Assembly (NCBI RefSeq): GCF_018613315.1
Contig: NZ_JAGGQL010000004.1
Location: forward strand, 85,897 to 149,896
Direction: 5' to 3'
Length of the DNA stretch: 64,000 bases
Source of the DNA: Bacillus sp. ISL-37
Lineage (GTDB): Bacteria; Bacillota; Bacilli; Bacillales; Cytobacillaceae
The notes below the pieces were generated by a model that saw nothing but the letters and a program-made list of their open reading frames with translations, was not told the origin of the DNA and ran no database searches. The position numbers and the translations under genes were made by a program. Positions 1 through 9,803 of the stretch are shown here, piece after piece (positions within the stretch are counted from its first letter, which is position 1; the number at the start of each line of letters is the position of its first letter).

Positions 1-1
1 A

Positions 2-52
2 AAAGCCCGGAATCGTGACAGCTTTGAAGGCGAAAAGGGAAAAGCTGTCTAA
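2..52 (+). CDS. 3' end of an unidentified CDS (partial)
   Basis: From base 2 one frame reads about 16 residues rich in Lys, Glu and Arg before a TAA stop at 50-52. This could be the C-terminus of a gene whose body lies outside the window. In B. subtilis the gene before yutE is yutD, which also has a charged tail, but 16 residues cannot prove the identity. The remaining bases to 200 are AT-rich and hold no other gene. Confidence 0.3.
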   Translation, partial: KARNRDSFEGEKGKAV

Positions 53-215
53 ATCCATATACACCCCACATCAATGCAACCCTTATCCACATTATCACTA
101 TAAATAAGAAGTAAAAATATTTCGAAATAACTATCTAGGAAAAAAGGTCTATTTTAGCTAAATATGGTACAATTAATAAAAAGTTCCTAGTCATCTTCTG
201 AGAGGATTGAAACCT

Positions 216-1505
216 ATGGCCCGCCGTGTTACTAGCATATTAGACAACCTGCTTGGTTGGGGAAAAATAATTTTGCCGCATTCTACAATATGTTATTACC
301 CTCCACAGTTCATTTTGCGGAACCCTGTCGTTTCTGGGGTAAAGAAAGCTTTTAACAGTGGCTTTGAAGTTGCTGTTATTGCATACACGATCAAAAATCA
401 CCAGGAGCTTGCTTCGCAGCTTGGTGAGGAGAGCTGGAAGTTTCAGAAGGCTTTGAAACGGCATTTCAAAAGCGTTATTGAAAAAGAAATCGACAAAGAG
501 GACATGGTTGTCCTGCACGATTACTATAGCGACAGCCTGAGCCTGTTCATGAGGATTGACCATAACAGGTACTGTATCTCTGAAATTGATGTGAAAATGA
601 AGAAAATCCTCAGGGAAGCGGAGAGCAGGATTTTTCAAGAGTATCCTACTGTCCAGCCTATCTTTGATACTGGGTTTATTTTTATCGATAAATCGGTGGA
701 TTCCGTTCACGGAGCGGTCTTAAAGGCACATCAGCAAGCGTTTGCGATGGCTGAGAAACGAATCCAAACTGAATTCAATGAAATGGTTTATGAAATGAAA
801 AGAATTATAGCGCAACAGAATATCAAGCTTTTAGCACAGCCGATCATAGACGTCGCGACTAAGGAAATCCGGGCGTGGGAGATGCTGACGAGGGGACCTG
901 AGGGCACTGCGCTTGAGAGTCCATTGCAGCTTTTCTCAGTTGCGAGGCAGACGAATACGCTCTATGACTTGGAAATGATCGTGTTGAGAAAAACGCTTGA
1001 TCAAATCACTTCGACTGGTTGTCGGGATGATATCTTTATCAATTTCACGCCGATTACCCTCGGAAATTCCCGATTCGTCCGGGACCTGAAAAACATGATG
1101 CAATCATATGACACTATCCAGCCAAATCAGATCACTTTAGAAATTACTGAGAGGGACTCGATTGAGGGAATAGAGAATTTTATCTATAATATAAAGGTGT
1201 TAAGAGGAATGGGAATCAAAATAGCGGTTGATGATACTGGGGCAGGTTATGCCAGCTTGAATACCATCAGTGAAATCATGCCGGATGTCATTAAGATCGA
1301 CCGTTCCGTCATCGAAAATATTGATAAGAACTCAGTTAAGGAGTCCATGCTGAAAGGGCTGCTGCTTGTTGCGCGGGAAGCGGGGTCCATCGTCATTGCG
1401 GAAGGGATCGAGAATGAGCATGAAGCATCGGTTCTCTCACGGAACAAGGTTGAACTGGCACAAGGTTATTTTTATGCCCGTCCTGGATTACTGAAAACCG
1501 TCTAG
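216..1505 (+). CDS. EAL-domain c-di-GMP phosphodiesterase with degenerate N-terminal GGDEF-like region
   Basis: Predicted cytoplasmic enzyme hydrolysing cyclic di-GMP. The C-terminal half (about residues 190-430) has the landmarks of an EAL domain: QPI followed by EML in place of EAL, NFTP, the LEITE glutamate, DDTGAGYASL with paired aspartates, IKID with the catalytic lysine, AEGIEN and GYFYARP. Most metal and general-base residues are present, so activity is plausible despite the EML variant. The N-terminal 180 residues resemble a GGDEF fold without a GGDEF motif and may be sensory. ATG at 216 is preferred over TTG at 207 because AGAGG at 201-205 is well spaced for it. The gene sits between chromosomal neighbours of the yut cluster and is not part of that cluster in B. 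subtilis as far as I know. Confidence 0.88.
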   Translation: MARRVTSILDNLLGWGKIILPHSTICYYPPQFILRNPVVSGVKKAFNSGFEVAVIAYTIKNHQELASQLGEESWKFQKALKRHFKSVIEKEIDKEDMVVLHDYYSDSLSLFMRIDHNRYCISEIDVKMKKILREAESRIFQEYPTVQPIFDTGFIFIDKSVDSVHGAVLKAHQQAFAMAEKRIQTEFNEMVYEMKRIIAQQNIKLLAQPIIDVATKEIRAWEMLTRGPEGTALESPLQLFSVARQTNTLYDLEMIVLRKTLDQITSTGCRDDIFINFTPITLGNSRFVRDLKNMMQSYDTIQPNQITLEITERDSIEGIENFIYNIKVLRGMGIKIAVDDTGAGYASLNTISEIMPDVIKIDRSVIENIDKNSVKESMLKGLLLVAREAGSIVIAEGIENEHEASVLSRNKVELAQGYFYARPGLLKTV

Positions 1506-1527
1506 CATCTTTATGAGGTGATAATGA

Positions 1528-1965
1528 ATGTACTTTGTCGACAGAGATCAAATCGAAGAAACATTGCAGTTTTTAGAGAGACAAATCGATTTTTTTGAAA
1601 GCAATGGGCCATGGGAATCGCCAATGGAAAAATCAGCACTCGAGCGTGCGGCGCATACAATGGTAGAAGCCGTACTTGATGTGGGCAACGCGATGATCGA
1701 TGGTTTCATCATGCGTGACCCGGGAAGCTATGAAGACATCATTGATATTCTGGATGATGAAAAAGTGGTTACTCAGGATATGAGCGCAGGGTTGAAAAAA
1801 ATCGTCCTCTTCAGAAAGATGCTTGTCCAGCAGTATACTGCCGTGGACCATGCCGGCCTGATCGAAACCTTTAAGGCCGAGCTTCCTCATCTCAAGCTTT
1901 TTTCAGTAAAAGTGAGAGAGTACTTAACGAATGAATTAGGGCCAGTATCCGCTTTTAAAAAGTAA
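1528..1965 (+). CDS. yutE: YutE, HepT-like DUF86 protein
   Basis: A 145-residue all-alpha protein of the DUF86/HepT-like family (UPF0331). HepT proteins elsewhere are the RNase-like partners of MNT nucleotidyltransferase antitoxins. No MNT partner is adjacent here, as is also the case for B. subtilis YutE, so a toxin role is not supported. The middle of the protein has the family pattern VGNAMIDGF followed by a conserved RDPGSYEDIIDIL stretch; the usual RxxxxH signature is not evident. The following gene yutF matches B. subtilis order. GAGGTGATA provides the ribosome binding site. Confidence 0.85.
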   Translation: MYFVDRDQIEETLQFLERQIDFFESNGPWESPMEKSALERAAHTMVEAVLDVGNAMIDGFIMRDPGSYEDIIDILDDEKVVTQDMSAGLKKIVLFRKMLVQQYTAVDHAGLIETFKAELPHLKLFSVKVREYLTNELGPVSAFKK

Positions 1966-1977
1966 ACCATCACAGAG

Positions 1978-2004
1978 GAGACCGTTAAACTGCGGTCTCT
2001 TTTC
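1978..2004 (+). terminator. Intrinsic terminator after yutE
   Basis: GAGACCG (1978-1984) pairs with CGGTCTC (1993-1999) across a 8-nt loop and is followed by TTTTC. It separates yutE from yutF. Confidence 0.7.
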
Positions 2005-2167
2005 TGTTCTTGTCTAGAAAATGATAAAATAAGCTTTCGGGGGCTGGATGAGTCCGTTGGGCGTTCAAATTGTGAGCTTTGTCCTTTGCACTCATTGCCT
2101 GGCTTATATAAAATGGGAGTATTCGTTTTTGAACGACATGGGAACGATATAGTTAGGAGTGATCAAT

Positions 2168-2932
2168 ATGAAAAAATATAAAGGGTATTTAATTGATTTG
2201 GATGGGACGATGTACCGGGGATCAGAACGAATCGAAGCGGCTTCTGATTTTATTAAAAGGCTGATTGAAGCGGAAATTCCATATTTATTCGTTACGAATA
2301 ATTCATCGCGCACACCTGCGCAGGTGGCAGAAAAACTCCGCGGCTTTGATATTCCAACGACTGAGGAGCAGGTTTTTACAACGAGCCAGGCAACAGCCAA
2401 CTATATTTATGAGCAAAAACAGGATGCGACTGTATATGTGATTGGCGAAGAGGGAATCCAGACGGCGATCCAGGAAAAAGGACTGAAATTTGCCGGGGAA
2501 GACGCTGATTTCGTTATTTCAGGAATTGATCGCGGAATTACATATGAAAAGCTGGCTGTCGGCTGCCTTGCGGTCAGGAATGGAGCGACCTTCATATCGA
2601 CAAATGGGGATATCGCAATCCCAACTGAACGGGGCCTGCTGCCTGGCAACGGTTCGTTGACATCCGTGATTGCTGTATCTACACAAACAGATCCGATTTT
2701 TATCGGGAAGCCGGAATCTGTGATCATGGAACAGGCTTTAAAGGTACTTGGGACCGAAAAAGAGGAAACCCTTATGGTCGGGGATTATTACGATACCGAC
2801 ATCCTTGCAGGCATGAGAGCGGGGATGGACACGCTCCTCGTCCACACTGGTGTAACAACCAGGGAACTGCTGAAAGGGTATGAAGAAATGCCAACGTATA
2901 CAGTGGATTCGCTGGACGATTGGGAAGTTTAA
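2168..2932 (+). CDS. yutF: YutF, HAD-family phosphatase (NagD/araL-like, TIGR01457 type)
   Basis: Haloacid-dehalogenase phosphatase, probably acting on small sugar or nucleotide phosphates in the cytoplasm. Motif I is DLDGTMYRG near the N-terminus (nucleophile Asp and acid Asp), motif II is VTNNSS, the lysine motif is GKPE, and motif IV is MVGDYYDTDI. Length of 254 residues matches the YutF group. ATG at 2168 is chosen over GTG at 2159 because AGGAGTGAT lies directly upstream. It is followed by a strong terminator, so it is probably monocistronic. Confidence 0.9.
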   Translation: MKKYKGYLIDLDGTMYRGSERIEAASDFIKRLIEAEIPYLFVTNNSSRTPAQVAEKLRGFDIPTTEEQVFTTSQATANYIYEQKQDATVYVIGEEGIQTAIQEKGLKFAGEDADFVISGIDRGITYEKLAVGCLAVRNGATFISTNGDIAIPTERGLLPGNGSLTSVIAVSTQTDPIFIGKPESVIMEQALKVLGTEKEETLMVGDYYDTDILAGMRAGMDTLLVHTGVTTRELLKGYEEMPTYTVDSLDDWEV

Positions 2933-2945
2933 GTAAATAAGCTAA

Positions 2946-2983
2946 AAAGGGACTTGAGCCGTTGAAGGCATCAAGTCCCTTTT
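2946..2983 (+). terminator. Terminator between convergent yutF and yutG
   Basis: A 12-bp stem, AAAGGGACTTGA (2946-2957) with TCAAGTCCCTTT (2971-2982), followed by T. A-rich on the left and T-rich on the right, so it may work in both directions. Confidence 0.8.
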
Positions 2984-3031
2984 GTCTAATTCACCGCTTG
3001 TCAGGTCTGACCAGGCGCTTGCGCTTTGCTC

Positions 3032-3541
3032 TTAGTCTTCTATATTTGCTGCTCTGTGGGCAAGGCGGCTGGATGCTGCGGCAGCGACTGCTCCCACGAT
3101 GTCATCAAGGAAAGTGTGGCATTTGCCGGTTGCTTCTTTATCATTAAGCCTCTCCAGAATGCCTGGTTTCGCTTTATCGATGTATCCATAATTGGTAAAA
3201 CCGATCGAGCCATATATATTCACGATGGAAAATGCGAGGATTTCATCGACGCCGTATAAACTTTCGTCTGTGTCGATAATGGATTGAAGTGGTTCGCCAA
3301 GCTTCTTTTGTTCAGCGAGGATATCCAGCTGGATTCCAGTCAGGATCGCATTCTGAACCTCACGCTTGGATAGAACTCGTTCAACGTTTTCGATACAATC
3401 TTCCATCTGCAGGTTTGGGTGGTACTTTTCCTGCAGGAAATAGACGAGGTCGGCGATATCTTCTATTTCAACTCCGCGTTCATGGAGCCATTTTCGGGCA
3501 GTTTCCTCTGTCATATGGATGGCGCGTTTCTTTTCTAACAT
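3032..3541 (-). CDS. yutG: YutG, phosphatidylglycerophosphatase A family protein
   Basis: Soluble-length member of the PgpA family (PF04608), which in other bacteria dephosphorylates phosphatidylglycerophosphate. The conserved core is in the C-terminal half: DEILAF, a glycine-rich stretch with YGYIDKAKPG, then CHTFLDDIVGAVAAA. The N-terminal 60 residues (TEETARKWLHERGV onward) are typical of the Bacillus YutG subgroup. The start at 3541 is chosen because AGGTG lies 6 nt upstream; in-frame GTG and ATG codons just upstream overlap that site. Transcribed against its neighbours, convergent with yutF. Confidence 0.85.
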   Translation of the reverse strand: MLEKKRAIHMTEETARKWLHERGVEIEDIADLVYFLQEKYHPNLQMEDCIENVERVLSKREVQNAILTGIQLDILAEQKKLGEPLQSIIDTDESLYGVDEILAFSIVNIYGSIGFTNYGYIDKAKPGILERLNDKEATGKCHTFLDDIVGAVAAAASSRLAHRAANIED

Positions 3542-3756
3542 CTGCATCACCTTTCTGTTTTTGATTGCAGCATAATCATACTCATACTCTTTATCCTATT
3601 TAACCTAAAATATTCCGCTTAATCCGTTTTAGTGAAAGAATTCATTCCTTTAAATCATTTCCCTAATGAAGCCGCTTATTCATTGTAATGTTCATTCAAG
3701 TTTTACAATCCAATACATATATTTGTAAAAGAGTGGCTTGGAAATGAGGTGCTAAT

Positions 3757-4764
3757 ATGTTTCAAAAGATGTTAAAAGAAGTATATGGGATTTCGGCAGA
3801 TTCAGAAGTATCTCTTGGAAGATATCATGGATATAAGCATAATGAAGGGCTTTATTTGATTATGGACGCTAATGGTGTAAAAGAGCAAGAGATTAGCGAG
3901 CTGGCGAGGATTGCAGACCATATGCAAACAGCTGGGGATCGGAATGTCTCGAGGCTGTTAGCTGATAAGGAAGGAAAACAGATTTGCGAATGGGAGGGGA
4001 GAAAATACTGTGTGTTGATGAACCGCGCAGCCCCTATGCCTGAAAAAATAAGAACAGGCAGGAAGCTGGCCAAATTCCACGCAAGGGGCAGGCAAATCCC
4101 CTTTAAAGTTGAAAGCATGAACAGGGTTGGACAGTGGAAACAGCTCTGGGAAAAGCGGCTTGACCAGATGGAAAAGGTATGGAGCGGCAAGCTTTATACT
4201 GAGCCGGAAAATGATTTTGAGAAGATGTTCATGGAATCTTTTCCGTATTACATGGGGCTTTCTGAAAATGCGATTCAATACCTCGCTGATACTGAGATTG
4301 ATGATAAGCCGACAAAGATTGACCATGGCACTGTTTGCCATGAGCGCTTTACAAATACGGTCTGGAGAGGAACGTATTTTGTCAAAAATCCTTTCGAATG
4401 GGTATTTGATCACAGTAGCCGGGATCTCGCTGAATGGGTCAGGGATCGCTATTTTGCCAACATCCAGACGAGCCAGCCGGAAATAAAGAACTTCCTGGCA
4501 GAATACCAATCAATGACCGTGTTGTCGCCATTTTCGTGGAGGCTGCTTTACGCGAGACTGCTGTTCCCGCTCCACTACTATGAGACAGTCGAAAATTACT
4601 ATATAACTCAATCAGAACAGACGAAGCGCCAGCTTGAAGACCGCTTACGGAAGTATTTGAATCAAAGCAGTGATCATGAGCGGTTCCTGAGCCATTTTTA
4701 CCATCTTAGCGAAGCACCGGTAAAAGCAGCAAAACTGCCGGCAGTTGATTGGTTATTGCGATAG
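3757..4764 (+). CDS. yutH: YutH, spore coat protein with kinase-like (CotS family) fold
   Basis: A 335-residue protein of the YutH/CotS family, found in the spore coat in B. subtilis and expected to be made in the mother cell. The sequence shows remnants of an aminoglycoside-phosphotransferase-like fold: an N-terminal lobe ending near RKYCVLMNR, then KIDHGTVCHERFTNT, which resembles a degraded catalytic loop, and WVFDHSSRDLAEWVRD in the metal-site position. GAGGTGCTAAT is the ribosome binding site. The 215-bp region upstream of it is shared with divergent yutG and must hold both promoters. It is followed by the dehydrogenase gene, then hom. Confidence 0.85.
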   Translation: MFQKMLKEVYGISADSEVSLGRYHGYKHNEGLYLIMDANGVKEQEISELARIADHMQTAGDRNVSRLLADKEGKQICEWEGRKYCVLMNRAAPMPEKIRTGRKLAKFHARGRQIPFKVESMNRVGQWKQLWEKRLDQMEKVWSGKLYTEPENDFEKMFMESFPYYMGLSENAIQYLADTEIDDKPTKIDHGTVCHERFTNTVWRGTYFVKNPFEWVFDHSSRDLAEWVRDRYFANIQTSQPEIKNFLAEYQSMTVLSPFSWRLLYARLLFPLHYYETVENYYITQSEQTKRQLEDRLRKYLNQSSDHERFLSHFYHLSEAPVKAAKLPAVDWLLR

Positions 4765-4851
4765 TCGAAGCTTTTTTGCCAATGGAAGTGTGCTGATGTG
4801 GTAGAATGAAATTATTCTACTATATTAAACGCTTTCAAAAGGAGTTAGACT

Positions 4852-5829
4852 ATGAAACCGTATGTTTATATCACCAGGAAGTTACCTGAAGAAACAATTG
4901 TGGATCTCACCGAGCTTTTTGAAGTGAAAATGTGGGATCATGAAGATATCCCTGCACCTAGGGAAGTTATTTTAAAAGAAGCCCAAAAAGCCAGCGCTTT
5001 AATCACAATGCTTTCTGACAAAGTCGACGAGGAAGTGTTGTCAGCAGGTGAAAGTCTCAAAGTCGTTGCAAATCTGGCAGTCGGCTTTGACAATATTGAC
5101 CTTGAGGCAGCAACAAAGCGTGGCATTATCGTTACGAACACACCTGATGTACTGACAGAGACAACAGCAGACCTTACCTTTTCTTTGCTGATGGCATCCG
5201 CAAGACGTATTGTCGAAGCGGCGGAATATATAAAGGCTGGCAAGTGGGGAGGCTGGAGTCCGTACCTGCTTGCTGGGCATGATGTTTATGGGAAGACAAT
5301 TGGAATTGTCGGCATGGGTAAAATCGGTGAAGCGGTCGCACGCAGGGCCAAAGGCTTCGGGATGGAGATCCTTTACCATAACCGCTCTCAAAAACATGAG
5401 GCTGAAAAAGAACTGGGCGCTGTCTACAGCTCTTTCGAGGATCTTGTGGCGAAATCTGATTTTGTGGTGTCACTAGCACCGCTAACACCGGAAACGAGAA
5501 ATCTTTTTACCGCCGATGTCTTTGTGAAAATGAAAAAAAACGCGATTTTCATCAATGCAGGCCGCGGCCCAGTTGTGGACGAGCAGGCTTTATACGATGC
5601 GCTTAAAAATGGTGAGATTGCGGCAGCAGGACTCGACGTCTTTGAAAAAGAGCCAATTTCCGCTGACCATCCGCTGCTGGAACTGCCAAACGTAACTGCG
5701 ATCCCGCACATTGGCAGTGCAAGCACCGAAACCAGGACAACCATGATCAAGCTGTGCAGTACTAATGTTAAAGCTGTCCTGACAGGTGACAGCCCCAAGA
5801 CAATCGTTAACAAAGAAGTGCTTCAATAA
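4852..5829 (+). CDS. D-isomer-specific 2-hydroxyacid dehydrogenase (glyoxylate/hydroxypyruvate reductase type)
   Basis: NAD(P)H-dependent oxidoreductase of the GyaR/YvcT type that reduces glyoxylate, hydroxypyruvate or other 2-keto acids. Visible features: the nucleotide-binding motif GIVGMGKIGEAVARRA near residue 150, substrate-site VANLAVGFDNID, catalytic Arg in INAGRGPVVDE, the Glu in DVFEKEP, and the catalytic His in AIPHIGSA. Length of 325 residues is typical. It lacks the ACT domain of SerA. AGGAG lies 6 nt before the ATG. It has its own terminator, so it is separate from the threonine operon. Confidence 0.88.
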   Translation: MKPYVYITRKLPEETIVDLTELFEVKMWDHEDIPAPREVILKEAQKASALITMLSDKVDEEVLSAGESLKVVANLAVGFDNIDLEAATKRGIIVTNTPDVLTETTADLTFSLLMASARRIVEAAEYIKAGKWGGWSPYLLAGHDVYGKTIGIVGMGKIGEAVARRAKGFGMEILYHNRSQKHEAEKELGAVYSSFEDLVAKSDFVVSLAPLTPETRNLFTADVFVKMKKNAIFINAGRGPVVDEQALYDALKNGEIAAAGLDVFEKEPISADHPLLELPNVTAIPHIGSASTETRTTMIKLCSTNVKAVLTGDSPKTIVNKEVLQ

Positions 5830-5838
5830 TCTACAAAT

Positions 5839-5868
5839 CCTTCCCTTATGAACGGGAAGGGTTTTTTT
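5839..5868 (+). terminator. Terminator after the 2-hydroxyacid dehydrogenase gene
   Basis: CCTTCCC (5839-5845) pairs with GGGAAGG (5854-5860), followed by seven T. Confidence 0.85.
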
Positions 5869-5970
5869 AATATGGAAAAACATTTATTATAATCAAAATT
5901 TTTAATTTTTTTACACTTAGAGCCACATATGATTAAGCGTTTACACAGGAAAGGCTCCCTAAATATTTCC

Positions 5971-5999
5971 TTGTAAAAGCTGTTTCTGGTATTTATAAT
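5971..5999 (+). promoter_or_regulatory. Predicted sigma-A promoter of hom-thrC-thrB
   Basis: TTGTAA (5971-5976), a 17-bp spacer and a perfect TATAAT (5994-5999) lie 60 bp before the hom start codon. The short leader holds no obvious attenuator or T-box. Confidence 0.7.
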
Positions 6000-6058
6000 G
6001 TCTACTATACAAAAACAAATGTACATTTGAAATAGACACAAAGAGAGGGGAAAAGAAA

Positions 6059-7357
6059 ATGCAGGCAATCTCGGTTGGACTTCTAGGTTTGGGAACAGTA
6101 GGGTCAGGTGTGGTGAGGATAATTGAGAACCACCAGGATAAATTGATGCACCAGGTTGGGTGCCCGATTAAAGTGAAAAAAATCCTCGTTCAGGATGTTG
6201 AAAAAGAAAGGTCGGTAAAAGTGGACCCTTCTCTCCTGACGGTGAATCCAGCTGATATTATGGAAGACCCGGAGATTGAAGTGGTAATCGAGGTTATGGG
6301 CGGGATTGAAGATACTCGAGAACACTTGCTTCAGGCATTAAGGAGCAAAAAGAATATTGTGACGGCAAACAAGGATTTGATGGCCGTCCATGGTTCTGAG
6401 CTTTTAACAGTTGCCAATGAAAATGGCTGCGACCTCTTTTTTGAAGCGAGTGTCGCAGGAGGAATCCCGATCCTGCGCAGTCTGGTGGATGGTCTTGCGT
6501 CTGACAGAATCACAAAGATGATGGGGATTGTGAATGGCACAACAAACTACATTTTAACGAAAATGAGCCAGGAGGGACTGGCATATGATAGCGTGTTAAA
6601 GGAAGCGCAGCAGCTCGGGTACGCGGAGGCAAACCCAGCATCTGATGTAGAAGGACTGGATGCTGCTCGGAAAATGGCGATCATGGCCACTTTAGGGTTT
6701 TCGATGAAGATTGATCTAGATGATGTCAAAGTGAAAGGAATAACTTCTGTAACCGAAGAAGACCTGCAGTATGCGAAACAGCTGGGCTATACGATGAAAC
6801 TGCTCGGCATCGCCGTCCGTGAAGGCGATAAAGTCGAGGTGTGCGTTGAGCCGGCATTGCTGCCATCAACTCATCCGCTTGCGTCTGTCAATAATGAGTA
6901 CAATGCGGTGTACGTGTATGGTGAAGCTGTCGGGGAGACAATGTTTTACGGTCCTGGTGCCGGAAGCTTGCCAACCGCAACAGCAGTGGTCTCAGACCTG
7001 GTTGGCGTCGTCAAGAACATGCGCCTTGGGGTAAACGGTAGTTCTTTTATAACTCCGCAGTATGAGAAACAGCTTAAGAATGATGGAGAAGTAAATTCAA
7101 AGCATTTCCTGCGTCTTCACGTCCATGACGAAGTCGGAGTATTTTCGAAAATCACCTCTCTTTTCGCAAGCCATAACGTCAGCTTTGAGAAAATCCTCCA
7201 GATGCCTTTGAAGGAAAAGGAACTTGCTGAGATTGTGGTCGTTACGCATCAAGCCTCCCTGAAGGATTACCAGGATATTTTAATGGAGCTGCGTGACCTA
7301 AAGTTTGTGAAGGATGTCAAAAGCTCATACAGGGTCGAAGGAAGTGTCGGAGCATGA
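6059..7357 (+). CDS. hom: Homoserine dehydrogenase
   Basis: Converts aspartate semialdehyde to homoserine, the branch point to threonine and methionine. N-terminal NAD(P) motif [12 protein letters not shown], the TANKDLM segment, the catalytic core GGIPILRSL and [15 protein letters not shown], then [18 protein letters not shown], and a C-terminal ACT domain (about residues 350-425, [17 protein letters not shown]) for feedback by threonine. The 432-residue length is usual for Bacillus. First gene of the threonine operon; its stop overlaps the thrC start. Confidence 0.96.
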   Translation: MQAISVGLLGLGTVGSGVVRIIENHQDKLMHQVGCPIKVKKILVQDVEKERSVKVDPSLLTVNPADIMEDPEIEVVIEVMGGIEDTREHLLQALRSKKNIVTANKDLMAVHGSELLTVANENGCDLFFEASVAGGIPILRSLVDGLASDRITKMMGIVNGTTNYILTKMSQEGLAYDSVLKEAQQLGYAEANPASDVEGLDAARKMAIMATLGFSMKIDLDDVKVKGITSVTEEDLQYAKQLGYTMKLLGIAVREGDKVEVCVEPALLPSTHPLASVNNEYNAVYVYGEAVGETMFYGPGAGSLPTATAVVSDLVGVVKNMRLGVNGSSFITPQYEKQLKNDGEVNSKHFLRLHVHDEVGVFSKITSLFASHNVSFEKILQMPLKEKELAEIVVVTHQASLKDYQDILMELRDLKFVKDVKSSYRVEGSVGA

Positions 7358-8415
7358 GATGGCGGGGGCTGTTAAGTGAATACCATGAATACTTGCCAGT
7401 CAATGCCGAGACACCATTGCTCACCCTCCATGAGGGCAATACTCCGCTGATCAGGCTTGACCAGCTGTCAGCGGAGTGGGGAATCGATTTATATGTAAAA
7501 GTAGAAGGAGTAAATCCTACCGGTTCTTTTAAAGACAGAGGGATGGTCATGGCGGTTGCCAAAGCTAAGGAGGCAGGAAGTGACACTGTAATCTGCGCCT
7601 CAACAGGCAATACTTCCGCCTCGGCGGCAGCTTATGCAGCAAGAGCAGGATTAAGATGCATCGTCGTCATCCCTGAAGGGAAAATCGCGATGGGCAAACT
7701 TGCACAGGCCGTGATGTATGGTGCAAGCATCGTTTCGATTGAAGGAAACTTTGATGAAGCATTAAAAATGGTAAGGGCAATCAGTGAAACAGAACCGGTG
7801 ACCCTCGTGAATTCAGTCAATCCTTATCGACTTGAAGGACAAAAAACCGCCGCGTTTGAAATTTGTGACCAGCTGGGCGGCTCACCTGACATCCTCGCGA
7901 TCCCGGTGGGGAATGCCGGCAATATCAGCGCATATTGGAAAGGATTCAAAGAATACGATTCCAGTAAGCGCACTGGTTTGCCGCGGATGTTCGGTTTTGA
8001 GGCAGAAGGAGCGGCCGCGATTGTCAAGGGGCAGCCGATTGAGCAGCCGGAAACAATCGCAACGGCGATCCGCATTGGCAATCCGGCGAGCTGGGATCTT
8101 GCCGTTTCAGCCCGTGACGAATCTGAAGGAAAAATCGATTTCGTCTCAGATGACGAAATTTTACAAGCCTACAGCAAACTGGCGAGCACGGAAGGGATTT
8201 TCGCTGAACCAGGATCCTGCGCATCGCTTGCGGGGATTCATAAACTTTTACAGCGAGGAGAAATTCCTGCTGGATCCAGAATAGTTGCCGTACTGACCGG
8301 AAATGGATTGAAAGATCCTTCAACTGCGATTGACATCAGCTCGATTTCACCAGTGCTGCTTCCAAATGACGAGAGAATCGTCAGCGACTATATCAGGGGA
8401 GTTGTCCGGCAATGA
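7354..8415 (+). CDS. thrC: Threonine synthase
   Basis: PLP enzyme converting O-phosphohomoserine to threonine. The lysine motif is [11 protein letters not shown]; the phosphate-binding glycine loop is [29 protein letters not shown] is the substrate-side loop. The 353-residue length is that of the short Bacillus form. The start ATG overlaps the hom stop as ATGA (7354-7357), which predicts translational coupling. Confidence 0.96.
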   Translation: MRWRGLLSEYHEYLPVNAETPLLTLHEGNTPLIRLDQLSAEWGIDLYVKVEGVNPTGSFKDRGMVMAVAKAKEAGSDTVICASTGNTSASAAAYAARAGLRCIVVIPEGKIAMGKLAQAVMYGASIVSIEGNFDEALKMVRAISETEPVTLVNSVNPYRLEGQKTAAFEICDQLGGSPDILAIPVGNAGNISAYWKGFKEYDSSKRTGLPRMFGFEAEGAAAIVKGQPIEQPETIATAIRIGNPASWDLAVSARDESEGKIDFVSDDEILQAYSKLASTEGIFAEPGSCASLAGIHKLLQRGEIPAGSRIVAVLTGNGLKDPSTAIDISSISPVLLPNDERIVSDYIRGVVRQ

Positions 8416-9347
8416 AGGGGGTCCAGGAATCATTAGCTGCAGGGATAGCCGGAGGGAAAGTTTTATCGATAAAAGTTCCTGCCAGCTCAGCGAACCTGGG
8501 CCCAGGTTTTGACTCGCTAGGCGTCGCTTTGAATCTCTACATGGAAGTCCAGGCTGAACAAAGCGATAAATGGAAGGTTACGCCTTTATCTCATTCATTA
8601 ACAGGTTTTCCTGGTGATGAAAAAAATTTCATTTGCCAGATTGCGATGAAAACAGCTGAAATGTACAAGCAGGAAATGCCTTCGCTCCATGTCTATGTAA
8701 AAAGCGAGATCCCGCTTGCGAGAGGACTTGGTTCCAGTGCAGCAGCGATTGTCGCAGGAGTGGAACTGGCCAATGAATTCTGTGGCTTACAATTGACACG
8801 TACTGAAAAACTGGCAGCCGCCACCCTGTTCGAAGGCCATCCTGATAATGCCGGTGCGAGCCTGTTTGGAGGCGTCGTAGTTGGCAGCCAAATCGGCGAT
8901 GAGGTCGATTTAACCGTTCTTGAACAGATTCAGTTTGACCCGATTCTAGTAGTACCTAATCAGGAGTTGCTGACAGAAGCTTCACGTGACGTCCTCCCGA
9001 ATGTGATGGATTTTCAGCGAAGTGTCCAGGCAAGTGCAGTAGCTAATCAGCTGCTTGCCGCCATGATGACACAGAATTGGCCCCTCGCAGGGAAGATGAT
9101 GAGCGCTGATTTGTTCCATCAGCCGTATAGGAAAGCACTTGTACCATTTTTTGAAAACGTGGAGGAAAAGGCAATTCAATCAGGGGCATTCGGAGTTGCA
9201 TTGAGCGGAGCTGGACCATCTATTATGTGCCTTGCTGAACCCGGTAAAGGGGAAACAGTAGCGGAAAAATTGAGGCAGCATTTAGTGGGGTTAGAGGTCT
9301 TCAGTTTGCAGATTGATAAGGAAGGGTGCAGGTCATCAGTTAGGTGA
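8412..9347 (+). CDS. thrB: Homoserine kinase
   Basis: GHMP-family kinase that makes O-phosphohomoserine for ThrC. Motif 1 is [19 protein letters not shown], the ATP loop is [14 protein letters not shown], and motif 3 is [15 protein letters not shown]. The 311-residue length is usual. Coupled to thrC by ATGA (8412-8415). The N-terminus is about 15 residues longer than the shortest family members, so a downstream start is possible, but the coupling favours this one. Confidence 0.95.
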   Translation: MKGVQESLAAGIAGGKVLSIKVPASSANLGPGFDSLGVALNLYMEVQAEQSDKWKVTPLSHSLTGFPGDEKNFICQIAMKTAEMYKQEMPSLHVYVKSEIPLARGLGSSAAAIVAGVELANEFCGLQLTRTEKLAAATLFEGHPDNAGASLFGGVVVGSQIGDEVDLTVLEQIQFDPILVVPNQELLTEASRDVLPNVMDFQRSVQASAVANQLLAAMMTQNWPLAGKMMSADLFHQPYRKALVPFFENVEEKAIQSGAFGVALSGAGPSIMCLAEPGKGETVAEKLRQHLVGLEVFSLQIDKEGCRSSVR

Positions 9348-9370
9348 TGAAGCAGTTTCCGCATAAAAAA

Positions 9371-9403
9371 AGCGGTTTTGCCTTAATTGGCAAAACCGCT
9401 TTA
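9371..9403 (+). terminator. Bidirectional terminator between thrB and yutI
   Basis: A perfect 12-bp stem, AGCGGTTTTGCC (9371-9382) with GGCAAAACCGCT (9389-9400). It is flanked by six or more A on the left and TTTATTATT on the right, so it serves both converging genes. Confidence 0.9.
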
Positions 9404-9414
9404 TTATTGGTTAA

Positions 9415-9651
9415 TTAGAATACCTGTTCAACCTCAACAACACCAGGTACTTCCTCTAAAAGTGCGCGTTCAATTCCAGCCTTAAGCGTAATTGTCGAGC
9501 TCGGGCAGCTTCCGCATGCACCTAGCAGGCGAAGTTTAACAATGCCATCCTCAATATCAACTAGTTCACAGTCTCCACCATCGCGAAGAAGGAATGGACG
9601 CAATTTATCTAATACTTCCTGTACTTGCTCAAACATTTGCTGTTCAGTCAT
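9415..9651 (-). CDS. yutI: YutI, NifU C-terminal domain (NfuA-like) Fe-S scaffold
   Basis: A 78-residue stand-alone Nfu domain that assembles or carries a [4Fe-4S] cluster. The ligand motif GACGSCPSS (CxxC) is intact in the C-terminal half, preceded by [16 protein letters not shown]. It is one of several Fe-S/redox genes in this stretch (yuzD, yutJ, yutM). In B. subtilis the equivalent gene follows the threonine operon in the same orientation as here. Confidence 0.92.
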   Translation of the reverse strand: MTEQQMFEQVQEVLDKLRPFLLRDGGDCELVDIEDGIVKLRLLGACGSCPSSTITLKAGIERALLEEVPGVVEVEQVF

Positions 9652-9803
9652 GCAAATCGACTCCTTTCATAATACTTATTATAATCTTATCGGCCGGAAA
9701 AATCTATCCAATAAAACTGAAAAACCAGTGAACACAGTTTTTTCCTTATGCATCTTTTTCATCGTATAGTAAAATAAAAGAAAATAACAGGGGGTAATTG
9801 ATA

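Noticed and set aside
2962-3259. Forward frames opposite yutG
   Set aside because: They are antisense shadows of a well-supported gene.
5880-6058. T-box or riboswitch before hom
   Set aside because: The leader after the predicted promoter is only about 55 bases, with no T-box motif or terminator/antiterminator pair.
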